The notes below the pieces were generated by a model that worked only from the letters and a program-made list of their open reading frames with translations, had not been told where the DNA came from and did no database searches. Shown piece after piece: positions 52,144 through 60,864 of a stretch of DNA of 64,000 nucleotides. Source of the DNA: a virus. Each line of letters begins with the position of its first letter. Position 1 is the first letter of the stretch. Position numbers and translations under genes: made by a program. The stretch lies in the IMG/VR virus record IMGVR_UViG_3300048587_000705, positions 34,643-98,642 of that record, one strand, 5' to 3'.

Positions 52144-53283
52144 TTAGTTTATGTACCTTAATACGAGCGGGTCCTTTTCCTCTTTTGGCTGTTGCTTGCC
52201 CGCCTTTGTTTCCTGTTTCTTTGGAATAAGGTTCAATGTTCTCAAAACATTTACGTCCTTTCCCTTTGTGGCCTTTTCACCTATTGCCTTTAGATATTCC
52301 TCTTTGTTGTTCAGGTAAAAAAGGAAGTCGGACAATGCCTCGGGGTCTTTTTTGAGTTCCTCTACCGCCTGCATAATAGGGTCGTTCCCTTTGTCGGCGG
52401 ATATAAAATCGAGCATCGGCTTTATTGCCGTATCTTTCAACCCGTATTTGGAAAGGTGTTCCTTTACCTGTTTTCTTGTGGACTTTACCGTTTCTTTAAA
52501 ATCCTCCTGTGCCTTCAACGCCTTGTCGTTCTCGGATTTTAAAAAGTCGTCAAATCCTTTTTTCAGTGCCTCTGCGTATTCCTCTGCTTCTTTGTCAAGG
52601 CTCAAGTCCTCCTTGCGGTTTTTTATAATAGTGTCAAGGTCTTTTTGTGATAATTTGCCGTTGCTCTCTATCATATACTTTTGACGTACCAGTGCCTCTT
52701 GGTGCGATTCCTGCGTTAGGTCAAACTTTTCAAGGGGGTCGATATAGTTCTTCTTGGCGTTCAATATCTTTGTAAGGTCGCCCTTGTTCTTTGATATCTC
52801 CAATATCTGTAGCGATATGTCGTCAAGTTCCTCTTTGTTGATGTACTTGTCCCTTAAATCCTCGTTGCGCGAGGCTTCCTGTGACTGCTGTATCTGTAAG
52901 AACGTTTCCTCGTCGATATTATCGAGTTCGGACAATATTACTTCCTCTCCGTCTATCTCTATCTTGGCGTCCTGCCAAGAGCCCATCTCTATATATTTTT
53001 TTGCAAGACCTGCGTAGACCGACGGTTGGGTGTTTTCAAGTTCCACCGTTTTTTCTGTACCTTCCTTTTCCTTGGTCGGTGGTGTATTTCTATCTTTTTT
53101 GGGGTCAGTTGCCTGCTCCTCTTGTTCCTGCTCTTCCTCTTCTTGGTTATTGTCACCTTCTACGTTAAAGATGATATCCTCGTTTTCTGATTCCTCTGTT
53201 GTAGGTTCTTCGCTAAACAAGTCAGAAAAATTGAAGTTACCGATTCCGTTAGGTATTTCTAATGTATTCTCTTGGTTTTTCAT
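52144..53283 (-). CDS. Acidic coiled-coil scaffolding-type protein
   Basis: 379 aa from the ATG at 53283 (an upstream in-frame TTG at 53289 falls within the promoter). The N-terminal 90 residues are extremely acidic (NNQEEEEQEQEEQATDPKK), then coiled-coil/helical (about 150-290) and a basic C-terminal end (KETKAGKQQPKEEKDP). That acidic N-terminus plus long helices plus basic C-terminus directly before MCP is the layout of a scaffold. A TTTG-N20-TAGCTTTG promoter ends 4 nt before the ATG, so the transcript may be leaderless. The scaffold role is inferred; a protease domain was not found. Confidence 0.75.
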   Translation of the reverse strand: MKNQENTLEIPNGIGNFNFSDLFSEEPTTEESENEDIIFNVEGDNNQEEEEQEQEEQATDPKKDRNTPPTKEKEGTEKTVELENTQPSVYAGLAKKYIEMGSWQDAKIEIDGEEVILSELDNIDEETFLQIQQSQEASRNEDLRDKYINKEELDDISLQILEISKNKGDLTKILNAKKNYIDPLEKFDLTQESHQEALVRQKYMIESNGKLSQKDLDTIIKNRKEDLSLDKEAEEYAEALKKGFDDFLKSENDKALKAQEDFKETVKSTRKQVKEHLSKYGLKDTAIKPMLDFISADKGNDPIMQAVEELKKDPEALSDFLFYLNNKEEYLKAIGEKATKGKDVNVLRTLNLIPKKQETKAGKQQPKEEKDPLVLRYIN

Positions 53284-53286
53284 TTG

Positions 53287-53318
53287 CAAAGCTATGTATT
53301 AAGTTTTATTCTGCCAAA
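53287..53318 (-). promoter_or_regulatory. Promoter TTTG-N20-TAGCTTTG before scaffold gene
   Basis: Minus strand TTTG at 53318-53315, exactly 20 nt, then TAGCTTTG at 53294-53287. The box ends 3 nt before the ATG (53283), so the likely start of transcription coincides with the first codon, a candidate leaderless mRNA. Its 5' half (AACTTAATACATA) is also in the 101-nt repeat. Confidence 0.65.
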
Positions 53319-53374
53319 TAAGTTAATATTTGACCTCGTTAATTATTTATTGACTTTTATTTGTCAATTTTTTG

Positions 53375-56134
53375 TTAATTTTTATTTACTATACTATTAA
53401 ATCTATCAGCGGCGATTTCCTGTTTTTTTACTTCAAGCCGTTCACGTTCCAATTGTAGTTTTTCTTCTTCTAAAGATATCTTTCTGTTATCGTTGGTAGT
53501 CTTTCTGTTTATCTCCTTGTCTTTCAATTCATTGGTCTTATTGGATTGGTTTTCTCTTTCAACCCTATCCGCCGTGTCGTTTATATATTTAAGATGGTCA
53601 AAGGTGGCGTTTGAATCAGCTGACTTGGCGACCGCAGAAATTCTCGTGCTATCGAGCTTGTTATCACGGTCAAGTGCGTTCTCTCTTGCCTTGAACGCTT
53701 TATCCTGTTTATCTAGTATTATCTCTTTCTGAGCCTCTGTTTCTATCAATTTCTGTTCGTGCGCTCTTTGAGCTTCTATTTCTTTTTGTCGCTCTATTCT
53801 GGACTCTTTTAGTAACTGTATTGTTTCTGTCATAGATTTGCTCGATATAACGCGGGCAAAATCCTCGAGATCGTTGCTAAAAGTATTGTTGTTGAGCAGG
53901 AAACTTCGGAAGGTTTCGAGTTCCTTGCGCTTGGAGGAAGAGCTCAGGGGCCTCAACCCAAACTTCCTTAAATGGAACCATTCATCCGAGAACTGCATTA
54001 ATTGTAAAACTCCGTCACCGTCCATAAAATCGACAGAAATGTCCTTGTCGTTGGTCTGGCAATATTGCGCGACGGCAAGATACGTTTCGAGGTCCTTTAG
54101 CCTTGACGCGTCCATTTTTTGAAATATGTGTTCTATCTGGTTAAAAGAGTTCTGGTTCCCTACCTTTACTCCCTCTGCCGTTACGTATTCCTGTGGCGTT
54201 CCAAGGTCCTGAGGTGTTACCCCTATCTGTTCGAGCATCAGCCTTTTGTAGTACTCGGCCATCTGCATCTTTTGCTGTATCTGCGGGACAAACGTTATGT
54301 CCTGAGCCATCATCGTGTTGTACTGTACCCCTTGTTTGTCGCGGAGGTTCTGTTTTGACGCATCTATCGGCACCATCCCCACATCCCTTGCCATGTCCAC
54401 CATATTGAGCAGTGCCTCCCTTGAATCGCCCATCTCGGCAAAGTCGCTTGTCAAGAAGTTCACGTCAAAAAGAAAGAACATCCCTATTTCCTTTTCGGAC
54501 AGTGAGTGCATAAGGTTCATCTGGTAGTTGTACTCTATCTGGTATGGTCTTAATTTTGCCGCCTCGGAGTTTGTTATAAGCCCCGTTACGGGAAGTTCCA
54601 CGTTATAAAGGTTCGAGTTCCCCTTTATCTGGAACGGCATTGGTCCTACACCCAAGTACAAATCCTCTTTTAGGTATCCGTTGGATGCACATATTTTTAC
54701 ACCTTTGTATACGCGCGGGGCGTAGGTAAAGCAAATAGTGTTCGGTTCAAGTTCCCCATTTCTTTCCTTTACCTCTAGTTCGGCTATTGACAGGCTGCGG
54801 AGTTTTTTTATCCCTTTTTCTTCCAAGAACCCTTCCAATATTTCATCCGTTACAAGTTCTCGCGCCATTATCCCAGAATCGGTCTCGTAGTAAAGGACGC
54901 CTATCCTTTCGAAGGAGCGCCAGTATGCCTCCACTACCCTTATGGTATCGGTACGCACGTCTATGTCCCTTCTTATCCCCGTCAAGCTCGATATGGTTGT
55001 CGGGCCGTCGTGGTAGCTTGGTATCCAGCTTGCCTTTGTTACTTCCTCCCCATCGGAGTTGGTGTAGGTCAGCTCCCCCATTGGACGCCCGAACATCTCC
55101 TGTATTGCAACGTTCGCCTCCCTGTCGTAATAATCCTCTCCGGGCAGGCTCTCAGTCTCTACAAAGTTGCTCTTCATCATCTTTTCAAATGATGGTTCGT
55201 CCCCTGTACTATCACCCCCGTCATAATCAAAGGCGTTCAGAAGTTTTTTCTGGTCGCGCTCGTTTATCATGTACCCGTACAGGTTCACGATGTCCGAGGG
55301 GGAAAGTTCGTGTATCCTGCCTATGTACTCACCGTTCTGTGGGTACTCTATCTCTATGTCCTGTGAAAAGAATGTCGTGATAGGGCTCCACCTTTCGGAT
55401 TCGTGGTAGTCGTACCCTATGCGGTAGTGCTTGAACCACCTTCCAGTCAAGAACTTGTCTATGAAATATTGGTGGTCCTTTACGTCGGCATCGTGTCTTA
55501 AAAGTTCTTTTTCCAAAGTCTTTTCAGCCCACTTTGCCGCAAGTGGCTTCCAGTCGCGCCTCATCGCCTCGTTTATCTGCGGAGGGGTGGCGAGTTGTTG
55601 TTTCTGTTGTTCTAAATATTGTAGGTACTGTTCCTGTTCCTTTGGGTCCTCGAACTGTTTGTTGGGGTCTATCCCCCTTCTTATAAGTGTAGAGTCGAGT
55701 TCGAGCTTGAATCTCTTTTGGGAATATTCGTGCAACCTGTTGGTCAGCTCCCTGTCAAACTCGTTCCTTGAAATCGGGTCCAAGAAATCGACGCGGAACT
55801 TGTCCTTTACGTCGTTGTACTTTCCCGCCAAGTGGTTGCCCAATTGTCCCAGAAGGTCATAGTGGGATACGTATGCGGGTATCTCCGCCGCCTCCATCAT
55901 GTCGGTAATGGGGCGCATTGAATCGGGCGGTCTTTCGTAGTCGGTAGCGGCAAGGTTCCCCTCCACCATAGAGTACAGGTCATTGAACTTCCAGTTGTGT
56001 CGTAGCTGTTGGAGCCCTATTTCCTCCAACCTGTCCATACACGCCCTTTGCCACTTTTTGCCCTTTCTGTGCAATGGGATTGCCTGTGGCGGGAGCGCGG
56101 AGCTGTAGCTTCCCGTCCCTATACCTTGGTACAT
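53375..56134 (-). CDS. Portal protein (crAss-like)
   Basis: 919 aa from ATG 56134; an in-frame TTG at 56167 would add 11 residues, and either could be used since the transcript is predicted to begin near 56194. Features: basic N-terminus (RKGKKWQRACMDRLEEIG), a long helical stem region, central 'wing' strands, a conserved-looking block EYVTAEGVKVGNQNSFNQ near residue 660, and a coiled-coil C-terminal tail with alternating K/E (about 800-900). It lies between TerL and scaffold, and portals of crAss-like phages are about this long. It forms the dodecameric DNA entry channel and docks terminase. Small differences from normal: none evident. Confidence 0.9.
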   Translation of the reverse strand: MYQGIGTGSYSSALPPQAIPLHRKGKKWQRACMDRLEEIGLQQLRHNWKFNDLYSMVEGNLAATDYERPPDSMRPITDMMEAAEIPAYVSHYDLLGQLGNHLAGKYNDVKDKFRVDFLDPISRNEFDRELTNRLHEYSQKRFKLELDSTLIRRGIDPNKQFEDPKEQEQYLQYLEQQKQQLATPPQINEAMRRDWKPLAAKWAEKTLEKELLRHDADVKDHQYFIDKFLTGRWFKHYRIGYDYHESERWSPITTFFSQDIEIEYPQNGEYIGRIHELSPSDIVNLYGYMINERDQKKLLNAFDYDGGDSTGDEPSFEKMMKSNFVETESLPGEDYYDREANVAIQEMFGRPMGELTYTNSDGEEVTKASWIPSYHDGPTTISSLTGIRRDIDVRTDTIRVVEAYWRSFERIGVLYYETDSGIMARELVTDEILEGFLEEKGIKKLRSLSIAELEVKERNGELEPNTICFTYAPRVYKGVKICASNGYLKEDLYLGVGPMPFQIKGNSNLYNVELPVTGLITNSEAAKLRPYQIEYNYQMNLMHSLSEKEIGMFFLFDVNFLTSDFAEMGDSREALLNMVDMARDVGMVPIDASKQNLRDKQGVQYNTMMAQDITFVPQIQQKMQMAEYYKRLMLEQIGVTPQDLGTPQEYVTAEGVKVGNQNSFNQIEHIFQKMDASRLKDLETYLAVAQYCQTNDKDISVDFMDGDGVLQLMQFSDEWFHLRKFGLRPLSSSSKRKELETFRSFLLNNNTFSNDLEDFARVISSKSMTETIQLLKESRIERQKEIEAQRAHEQKLIETEAQKEIILDKQDKAFKARENALDRDNKLDSTRISAVAKSADSNATFDHLKYINDTADRVERENQSNKTNELKDKEINRKTTNDNRKISLEEEKLQLERERLEVKKQEIAADRFNSIVNKN

Positions 56135-56197
56135 TTTATAAATGTTGCCCTGTTCTCCGCTATCCAATGTGTGTTATTAAAGTGTTAAAAATAACTG

Positions 56198-56229
56198 CAA
56201 AAGTACATATATTCTTTCTATCTTCCAAA
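56198..56229 (-). promoter_or_regulatory. Promoter TTTG-N20-TACTTTTG before portal gene
   Basis: Minus strand TTTG at 56229-56226, exactly 20 nt, TACTTTTG at 56205-56198; predicted start of transcription near 56194. The -33 region shares AAAAATTGACATTTTTG with the tnpB promoter. Confidence 0.7.
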
Positions 56230-56244
56230 AATGTCAATTTTTCG

Positions 56245-58944
56245 CTACCATTGTCTCCTTCTTCCCTGCGGAAAAAGTCCTCTTGGCTTACGGTTGTTTT
56301 TTAGTTCTTGCAAGCGTTTTTCTTTTAGTCTTATCTCTTCGTCGGTGAGGGGAACTTTTGGGTACATCCCGTTAGCGCTAAAATAATAGTCCGCTCCCGT
56401 CGCACTCATCAAGGATATGATAGTATCCACGTTCTCTCCGGGCCTATAATTTATCATCTCATCGAGTACCCTTATATCTTTATACCTCTCAAATCCCCAT
56501 TTTATTTGTGGGTTGCCGTTTTCATCTTCATAAGTATCCGTTTTTTTAGTGATTGTATTTAAAATACCAAAAAATAAATCTTTGTTCTTTTTTGTAGGAG
56601 TCCATCCAAATTGTCTTCTGCCGTTGTTGTCTATATCTATCTCTGATGTCCCGTCAAAAGATTTTATAAGGTATTTGTCGGTTATGTGGCTACCCAGACC
56701 GTCCAAGAATGTCTTGAAGCCCATATCGGCATTTTCCATAAATACGGGTGCGTTGTACATCTGTATCAACATGTAGATAGTCTTGTAAAACAGGGCGTGG
56801 GGATCCGGCCTTGTATGGAGTGACGCAACTATTTTTCCGTTATCCCTTCTTATTATCGTAAATGACCCAAGTGAGTCGCCGTCAGCTTCTTCAAACTTAT
56901 AATCGTCGAGACCGCAGAGGTAGAAACCGAACGGGGCATTTGGTAAAGGCTCTTCATATATAGTTGGTGGGGAGTCATGAAAACCACCGCTAAAGGGTAC
57001 GTCTGGGTAATCTTTGTCAGATAGTCCTGTTATGACAATATTGTCCTGTTTATCATATCCGAGTACCACTTTTCTCCCAACATCACCTGTTTCTATAAGT
57101 TTTTCTTTATAGAGTTTTATTTCCTCTTGGGGAAAGGGGTTTGTCTTTCCTGAAAGAAATATTTCTTCTGGGTTTATGGGAAAATATACTTTCTCTTTTG
57201 TAAGGGATAATTTGTTGTTTTTTCTGTCCTCTCTTCTTTGCTTTAATATTTTATAGGATTCCCCCCAATCAGTTACTTGTATCTTTATTTTACTCAATTT
57301 TTTACCTTCTTTAGACAGATATTCGTTTAAAGAGATCTCTTTTCTAGTGTGCAATGTTATCACGCTCATCTGTGCGGGAAGAAAAGTTCCAAATTTTCTC
57401 CTTTTCCAAGTAATGTGCTCTTTTGGTATATTTCTTTCGAGCGCGTCCCAGTCCATCTCTGTTATATCCTCTTTCTCTGGATCTTTTAATACTGTCAAGG
57501 CATCTTTTGAAAGGTTTTCATTACCCCCGGTCCCAGAAAGTATGGGAACGCACCTTTTTACGCCCCCGGATTCAAAAGCAGGTTTTGCAGCTTCGAGTTG
57601 TTTTATGAACGGCGCTTTCATACATTCGTCAAGTACAAAGGCGTCGGGCGTAAACCCCGCAAGTACCTCTGACTTACTGTCCCCGCCACTATCAAGGTTT
57701 ATAATGTTCAGGGTACAGAAGGTAATGTTTTTTTGGTTTCTTTTCTTTACCCCCAGTTCTATTTTTTTTGTCCAGTCACCCGATGTATTTGGCAGTTCAA
57801 ATGCTGGGTTGCAGTTTATTACGGTTTTTTTAAAATTTTTCTCTATCTGCCCCAAATCCTTTGCGCTTCCCCCTGCAACTATAAGTTCTTTTCCGCCCTT
57901 TAACGCCGACCATTGTAGGTGCGATGCTATCAATGTTGTCTTTGCGGCACGTCGGGTGGCACATAAAAACATCATTCTGTTTTCTTTTTGTGCGTTCTGA
58001 AAACTGTCCTGTATTATGAACCACTCATTGTCCCTAAGCGGTGGGTTCATCATCTCATCATTGGACTCCATTATACCAGACCTCTCGTTGAATTTAAGTA
58101 CTGGTATGTCTGTTTTAAAAACATTCAGGTGGCAGTACATCCAAGGTGTTATATATACACCGTCGATTGTTATACCGTTTCTTATTTTTTTAAATTCATC
58201 AACGTAAAATTGCAGCGTCTTTTTATCCTGCTCAAAATAATGTTTTTCCTCGTTCCATACTGGTGGGTTTTCGATGTGTATCAACATCTCGTTTTTTGGC
58301 GGGCTTGTAAAATCTATCCCTAAAGACTCTACTTTTTTTCTCACCTCGGGGTATTCATTCTCTATCGCCTCACGTAGACTTAACGGAGCTTTTTTATTAT
58401 CCCTTAATTCAAGTATTGAGTCGTTGTTCTGGTTGTCAATATTGAGCTTGGTTATCTCATCATTTAGTTTTGCCTGATTTTTATAGAGCATGTCATCGAA
58501 CTCGATCTCGTCGCTCTGGTAATCCTTTTGCGTCTTCTTTTCGTCGTTCTCCGTGATTTCGACCTCCCCCAAAACAGAAGAAGACGATATATAATCGTCT
58601 ATCCTGTTGATGTGTATCTTTATAATAGACAACATCCTGTTTATTTCAGTCTTTACTTTGCTATCGTGCCTGTCAGCTTCCGTATTTTGTACAAAATGCT
58701 TTAACCTGTCAAGTATCGTGGTCGCTATCTTATGCTGTATCTTATATTCGGGCTCCTTTCCCTCAGCGAGCGTTTCTCCTTTGAATTTTATGTCCTTTAT
58801 GTAGTAGTATTTGGAATAGGTTATTTTCCCCTCGTTATTCCTTACCACCTGTGGCTTTGACCAATCGTTGTCCTTAAAGTACTTTTGGTATTTTTGGAAT
58901 TGGGGCTTGTTCTTTTTGACGAAAGATTTTAAAAAAGTGCTCAT
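56245..58944 (-). CDS. terL: Terminase large subunit
   Basis: 899 aa, at the long end for the family because of an N-terminal extension of about 290 residues that is charged and helical. ATPase: Walker A-like CATRRAAKTT with Lys335, where the usual Gly before Lys is Ala; Walker B VLDEC near residue 440. RNase H-like nuclease: GLDDYKFEEADGDS (about 677), FMENADMGFKTF (about 735) and a C-terminal Asp in NVDTIISLMSATGADYY (about 840), the three acidic positions that hold the metals. It packs DNA into the prohead with the portal, which is the next gene. The small subunit is not certain; candidates lie just upstream. Confidence 0.92.
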   Translation of the reverse strand: MSTFLKSFVKKNKPQFQKYQKYFKDNDWSKPQVVRNNEGKITYSKYYYIKDIKFKGETLAEGKEPEYKIQHKIATTILDRLKHFVQNTEADRHDSKVKTEINRMLSIIKIHINRIDDYISSSSVLGEVEITENDEKKTQKDYQSDEIEFDDMLYKNQAKLNDEITKLNIDNQNNDSILELRDNKKAPLSLREAIENEYPEVRKKVESLGIDFTSPPKNEMLIHIENPPVWNEEKHYFEQDKKTLQFYVDEFKKIRNGITIDGVYITPWMYCHLNVFKTDIPVLKFNERSGIMESNDEMMNPPLRDNEWFIIQDSFQNAQKENRMMFLCATRRAAKTTLIASHLQWSALKGGKELIVAGGSAKDLGQIEKNFKKTVINCNPAFELPNTSGDWTKKIELGVKKRNQKNITFCTLNIINLDSGGDSKSEVLAGFTPDAFVLDECMKAPFIKQLEAAKPAFESGGVKRCVPILSGTGGNENLSKDALTVLKDPEKEDITEMDWDALERNIPKEHITWKRRKFGTFLPAQMSVITLHTRKEISLNEYLSKEGKKLSKIKIQVTDWGESYKILKQRREDRKNNKLSLTKEKVYFPINPEEIFLSGKTNPFPQEEIKLYKEKLIETGDVGRKVVLGYDKQDNIVITGLSDKDYPDVPFSGGFHDSPPTIYEEPLPNAPFGFYLCGLDDYKFEEADGDSLGSFTIIRRDNGKIVASLHTRPDPHALFYKTIYMLIQMYNAPVFMENADMGFKTFLDGLGSHITDKYLIKSFDGTSEIDIDNNGRRQFGWTPTKKNKDLFFGILNTITKKTDTYEDENGNPQIKWGFERYKDIRVLDEMINYRPGENVDTIISLMSATGADYYFSANGMYPKVPLTDEEIRLKEKRLQELKNNRKPRGLFPQGRRRQW

Positions 58945-58947
58945 TCT

Positions 58948-59445
58948 TTATCCGCCGTTTTTCTCCATCTGGTCAACTACCATTTGCATAACCTGTTTGT
59001 ACATTGGGTTCTGTTCAAATTCTTTGACAAATTTGTCCCTACCTCCTTTTATGCGCTCCTCCAATTTTTTTCCGTCGACAAAGAACGTACATTTGTTGCC
59101 CTCCGCGTCCATTGCCCTCTGCATCTTTTCGTTCAGGCTGTCGGTGAAATGTGTAGTAAGGTCAAGTGCCTCGGCTACCTTGTACATCCCTATCAATTGG
59201 TTCAAAAGCAGGCGAAGGTCGGACAAATGTTTTTCATAGCTGTACTGTATAAAAATCATGGCGTCCTTTGCCTGTTCGCTGTTTGGGTTTTCCTTTAATT
59301 GCCTTGTAATATCGTTCTTTTTGTCGCCGAACTCTTTTTCCTTTTCTTGAAAAATGTTCAGGTACGCCTGCCAATATTGGAAGTCGGTAACTATTTTTTT
59401 AATTAAAAATTCTGCTTCTTTTGATATCTCTTTTTCTGTTGCCAT
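58948..59445 (-). CDS. Unassigned coiled-coil protein beside TerL (165 aa)
   Basis: Charged, almost fully helical protein: helices near residues 5-35, 45-95 (KHLSDLRLLLNQLIGMYKVA) and 115-160 (MYKQVMQMVVDQMEKN). No membrane helix or known motif. It lies 3 nt before TerL in the operon. A DNA-packaging accessory, for example a small terminase-like or TerL-associated protein, would suit its location, but it lacks a recognisable HTH. Alternative: a general helical chaperone. Confidence 0.6.
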   Translation of the reverse strand: MATEKEISKEAEFLIKKIVTDFQYWQAYLNIFQEKEKEFGDKKNDITRQLKENPNSEQAKDAMIFIQYSYEKHLSDLRLLLNQLIGMYKVAEALDLTTHFTDSLNEKMQRAMDAEGNKCTFFVDGKKLEERIKGGRDKFVKEFEQNPMYKQVMQMVVDQMEKNGG

Positions 59446-59449
59446 GTCT

Positions 59450-59680
59450 CTACTGTGTAAAAAGTTCTGTTTCTGCCGTTTCTTTTGTCTTTGCGCTCTC
59501 TATGGCGTTCAATATCTGCTCGTTGGTGAGTTCTTTTACGTCCGATAGTTTTCCCGTGCCGTTCTCGAAAGTCGCTATCCTCAGAAAACTGAAAAGGATT
59601 TCACCCAACGTATATTCTGGGTATTCACCTATCAATGCCTTTATCTCGTTTATCGCGGCGATTTTATGTGTACTGCTCAA
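59450..59680 (-). CDS. Small conserved pre-terminase protein (76 aa)
   Basis: Short protein with a helical core (IKALIGEYPEYTLGEILFSF) of a type I associate with crAss-like genes upstream of the terminase. There is no ATG near the 5' end: the best start is TTG 59680, directly at the end of the 101-nt repeat, as for the endolysin. The rest is charged and helical (LTNEQILNAIESAKTKE). Function unknown; it could regulate or help terminase. Confidence 0.6.
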   Translation of the reverse strand: MSSTHKIAAINEIKALIGEYPEYTLGEILFSFLRIATFENGTGKLSDVKELTNEQILNAIESAKTKETAETELFTQ

Positions 59681-59778
59681 AATTGTATGTATTAAGTTGA
59701 TAATATTTACTTACTGCTTCACTGGATGCCCATTGGCGCGTCCTCCACAGTCACTTCGGGTATTTTTAGCCCTGTTTA
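59678..59778 (-). repeat. 101-nt intergenic repeat, copy 2 (before 76-aa gene)
   Basis: Second copy; five transitions relative to copy 1. It starts 3-5 nt after the stop of the DUF1573-like gene and ends in the TTG start of the 76-aa gene. The hairpin GGA-Cx-CGCC-N4-GGCA-TCC is kept while its loop and bulge differ. The reading frame ending CGGRANGHPVKQ differs from copy 1 in two residues. Confidence 0.85.
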
Positions 59779-59780
59779 TA

Positions 59781-60128
59781 TTATTTGTCTGAAATTTTTC
59801 CTGTTAGTCTTAGTGTCGTTTTGTGGCGCTCACCGTTCTCGGTGTACATAATGTGGATGTCTTTCTGTATCTGCCCCGCGTCCTTGTTCTTTACCCACTC
59901 TATATCAGCGGTAAAATTTTTTCCGTCAATTTTGTTGAGTTTAGATTTTACACGGCAGGTGCAACCACTCTGTATGCTCACGGCGGAAGCGTCACTGTCA
60001 AAGACTAAAGAAATGTTAAACTTACTTTGAAAGCCTTTTTGTTTTGTGCCGTAATCGGCGACAAACTTATGGTCACCTTCTTTTGTAAGTGTGACCATCT
60101 GTGGTGTGTTATTTGTTATGTTCAGCAT
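59781..60128 (-). CDS. DUF1573-like Ig-fold protein (115 aa)
   Basis: Start ATG 60128 chosen over the in-frame ATG at 60191, which lies inside the previous gene. Beta-rich with SGCTCRVKSKLNKIDGKN, then ADIEWVKNKDAGQ, then KTTLRLTGKI. This order (CxC, G/F turn, AGQ-K, L-L-G-I) is that of DUF1573, an Ig-like domain abundant in Bacteroidetes. Its role in phages is not established; a virion or surface-interacting role is conceivable, but its setting among pre-terminase genes suggests an intracellular part. Similarity is by eye. Confidence 0.6.
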   Translation of the reverse strand: MLNITNNTPQMVTLTKEGDHKFVADYGTKQKGFQSKFNISLVFDSDASAVSIQSGCTCRVKSKLNKIDGKNFTADIEWVKNKDAGQIQKDIHIMYTENGERHKTTLRLTGKISDK

Positions 60129-60147
60129 TTTTATGTTTATATTAAAT

Positions 60148-60429
60148 TCAGTTTTCCTCTTCTTCGGTCCATTTTGGTTCAAGCCCCTCATCCTTTAGCG
60201 AGCAGTATTCCTCGGGAAGTATTGCTTTGTACTTTATCCCGCAGTCACACAGTGTGCATTGTGCGTTGAACCAGTTGAGTACGTACCATTTCCAGTCGTG
60301 CCAAGTCTTGTTTTTCTTGTTGTGGAAATATAGGGGGCACCCCCTGCAAATATCAAGCCTTTTTTGGTACCAGTCCGGTGCCTTGCTTTTTTTCTTTAAA
60401 CGGGATTTAATTATCTTTTTCCAGTCCAT
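60148..60429 (-). CDS. Cys-rich zinc-ribbon-like protein (93 aa)
   Basis: Basic N-terminus (WKKIIKSRLKKKSKAPDW) followed by two Cys clusters: DICRGCPLY and CTLCDCGIKYK with a third Cys in EEYCSLK, in the pattern of a structural zinc ribbon. The C-terminus is acidic (EEEEN). It overlaps the next gene by 1 nt. Such small zinc proteins in crAss-like pre-terminase clusters are conserved and may bind nucleic acid (inference from charge and Cys). Confidence 0.6.
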   Translation of the reverse strand: MDWKKIIKSRLKKKSKAPDWYQKRLDICRGCPLYFHNKKNKTWHDWKWYVLNWFNAQCTLCDCGIKYKAILPEEYCSLKDEGLEPKWTEEEEN

Positions 60430-60860
60430 TAATTATCATTATTCTGGTCTTCCTCTATATCCTCTATCGTCCACCCCGCTTTCTTGTTCCTGTACGCGAT
60501 GCTCTTTATCGTGTGCAGTACCTTGAATCTCTTGGCGCGGTTGACAAGTTTTTTGTTACTGTCCTTGTAATCCTGTATTATATCGTACCTGTCCTCCCAT
60601 ATCTTGAACCGTTTCGGCGTGTTGTTGAATCTCCATTTTACTTCCTTGCAGGTCTTTAGCTGATAGAACGCTGTTCCCAAAAAGTTCATCTGCACCGAGC
60701 AGAAAGGTTTTTCCCTTAATTTTTCGGCTATGTATTTTGCGGTGATGTCGTAGAGTTCTTCTGTTTCCTCTTCCGTCAGGTCTATATTATAGTTCTCGGC
60801 GAGGTTCTTTCTTGCGCGCTCCAATACCTCTTCCTTTCCCGCTACGTTCGATAACACCAT
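60429..60860 (-). CDS. Pre-terminase protein with HU/IHF-like strand motif (143 aa)
   Basis: Helical N-terminal half (EELYDITAKYIAEKLRE) followed by SVQMNFLGTAFYQLKTC, which resembles the GFGTF/LGTF strand of HU/IHF-like and crAss-like pre-terminase proteins. C-terminal part basic and helical (KKLVNRAKRFKVLHTIKS) with an acidic end. crAss-like phages commonly encode an IHF-type protein and a companion with such a motif near TerL. DNA bending for packaging is a reasonable guess, not shown. Overlaps neighbours by 1 nt downstream; 4 nt gap upstream. Confidence 0.5.
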   Translation of the reverse strand: MVLSNVAGKEEVLERARKNLAENYNIDLTEEETEELYDITAKYIAEKLREKPFCSVQMNFLGTAFYQLKTCKEVKWRFNNTPKRFKIWEDRYDIIQDYKDSNKKLVNRAKRFKVLHTIKSIAYRNKKAGWTIEDIEEDQNNDN

Positions 60861-60864
60861 GCTT

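Noticed and set aside
57347-58000. 217-codon plus-strand ORF
   Set aside because: Antisense to TerL over its ATPase domain; no ribosome-binding context and composition of a shadow.
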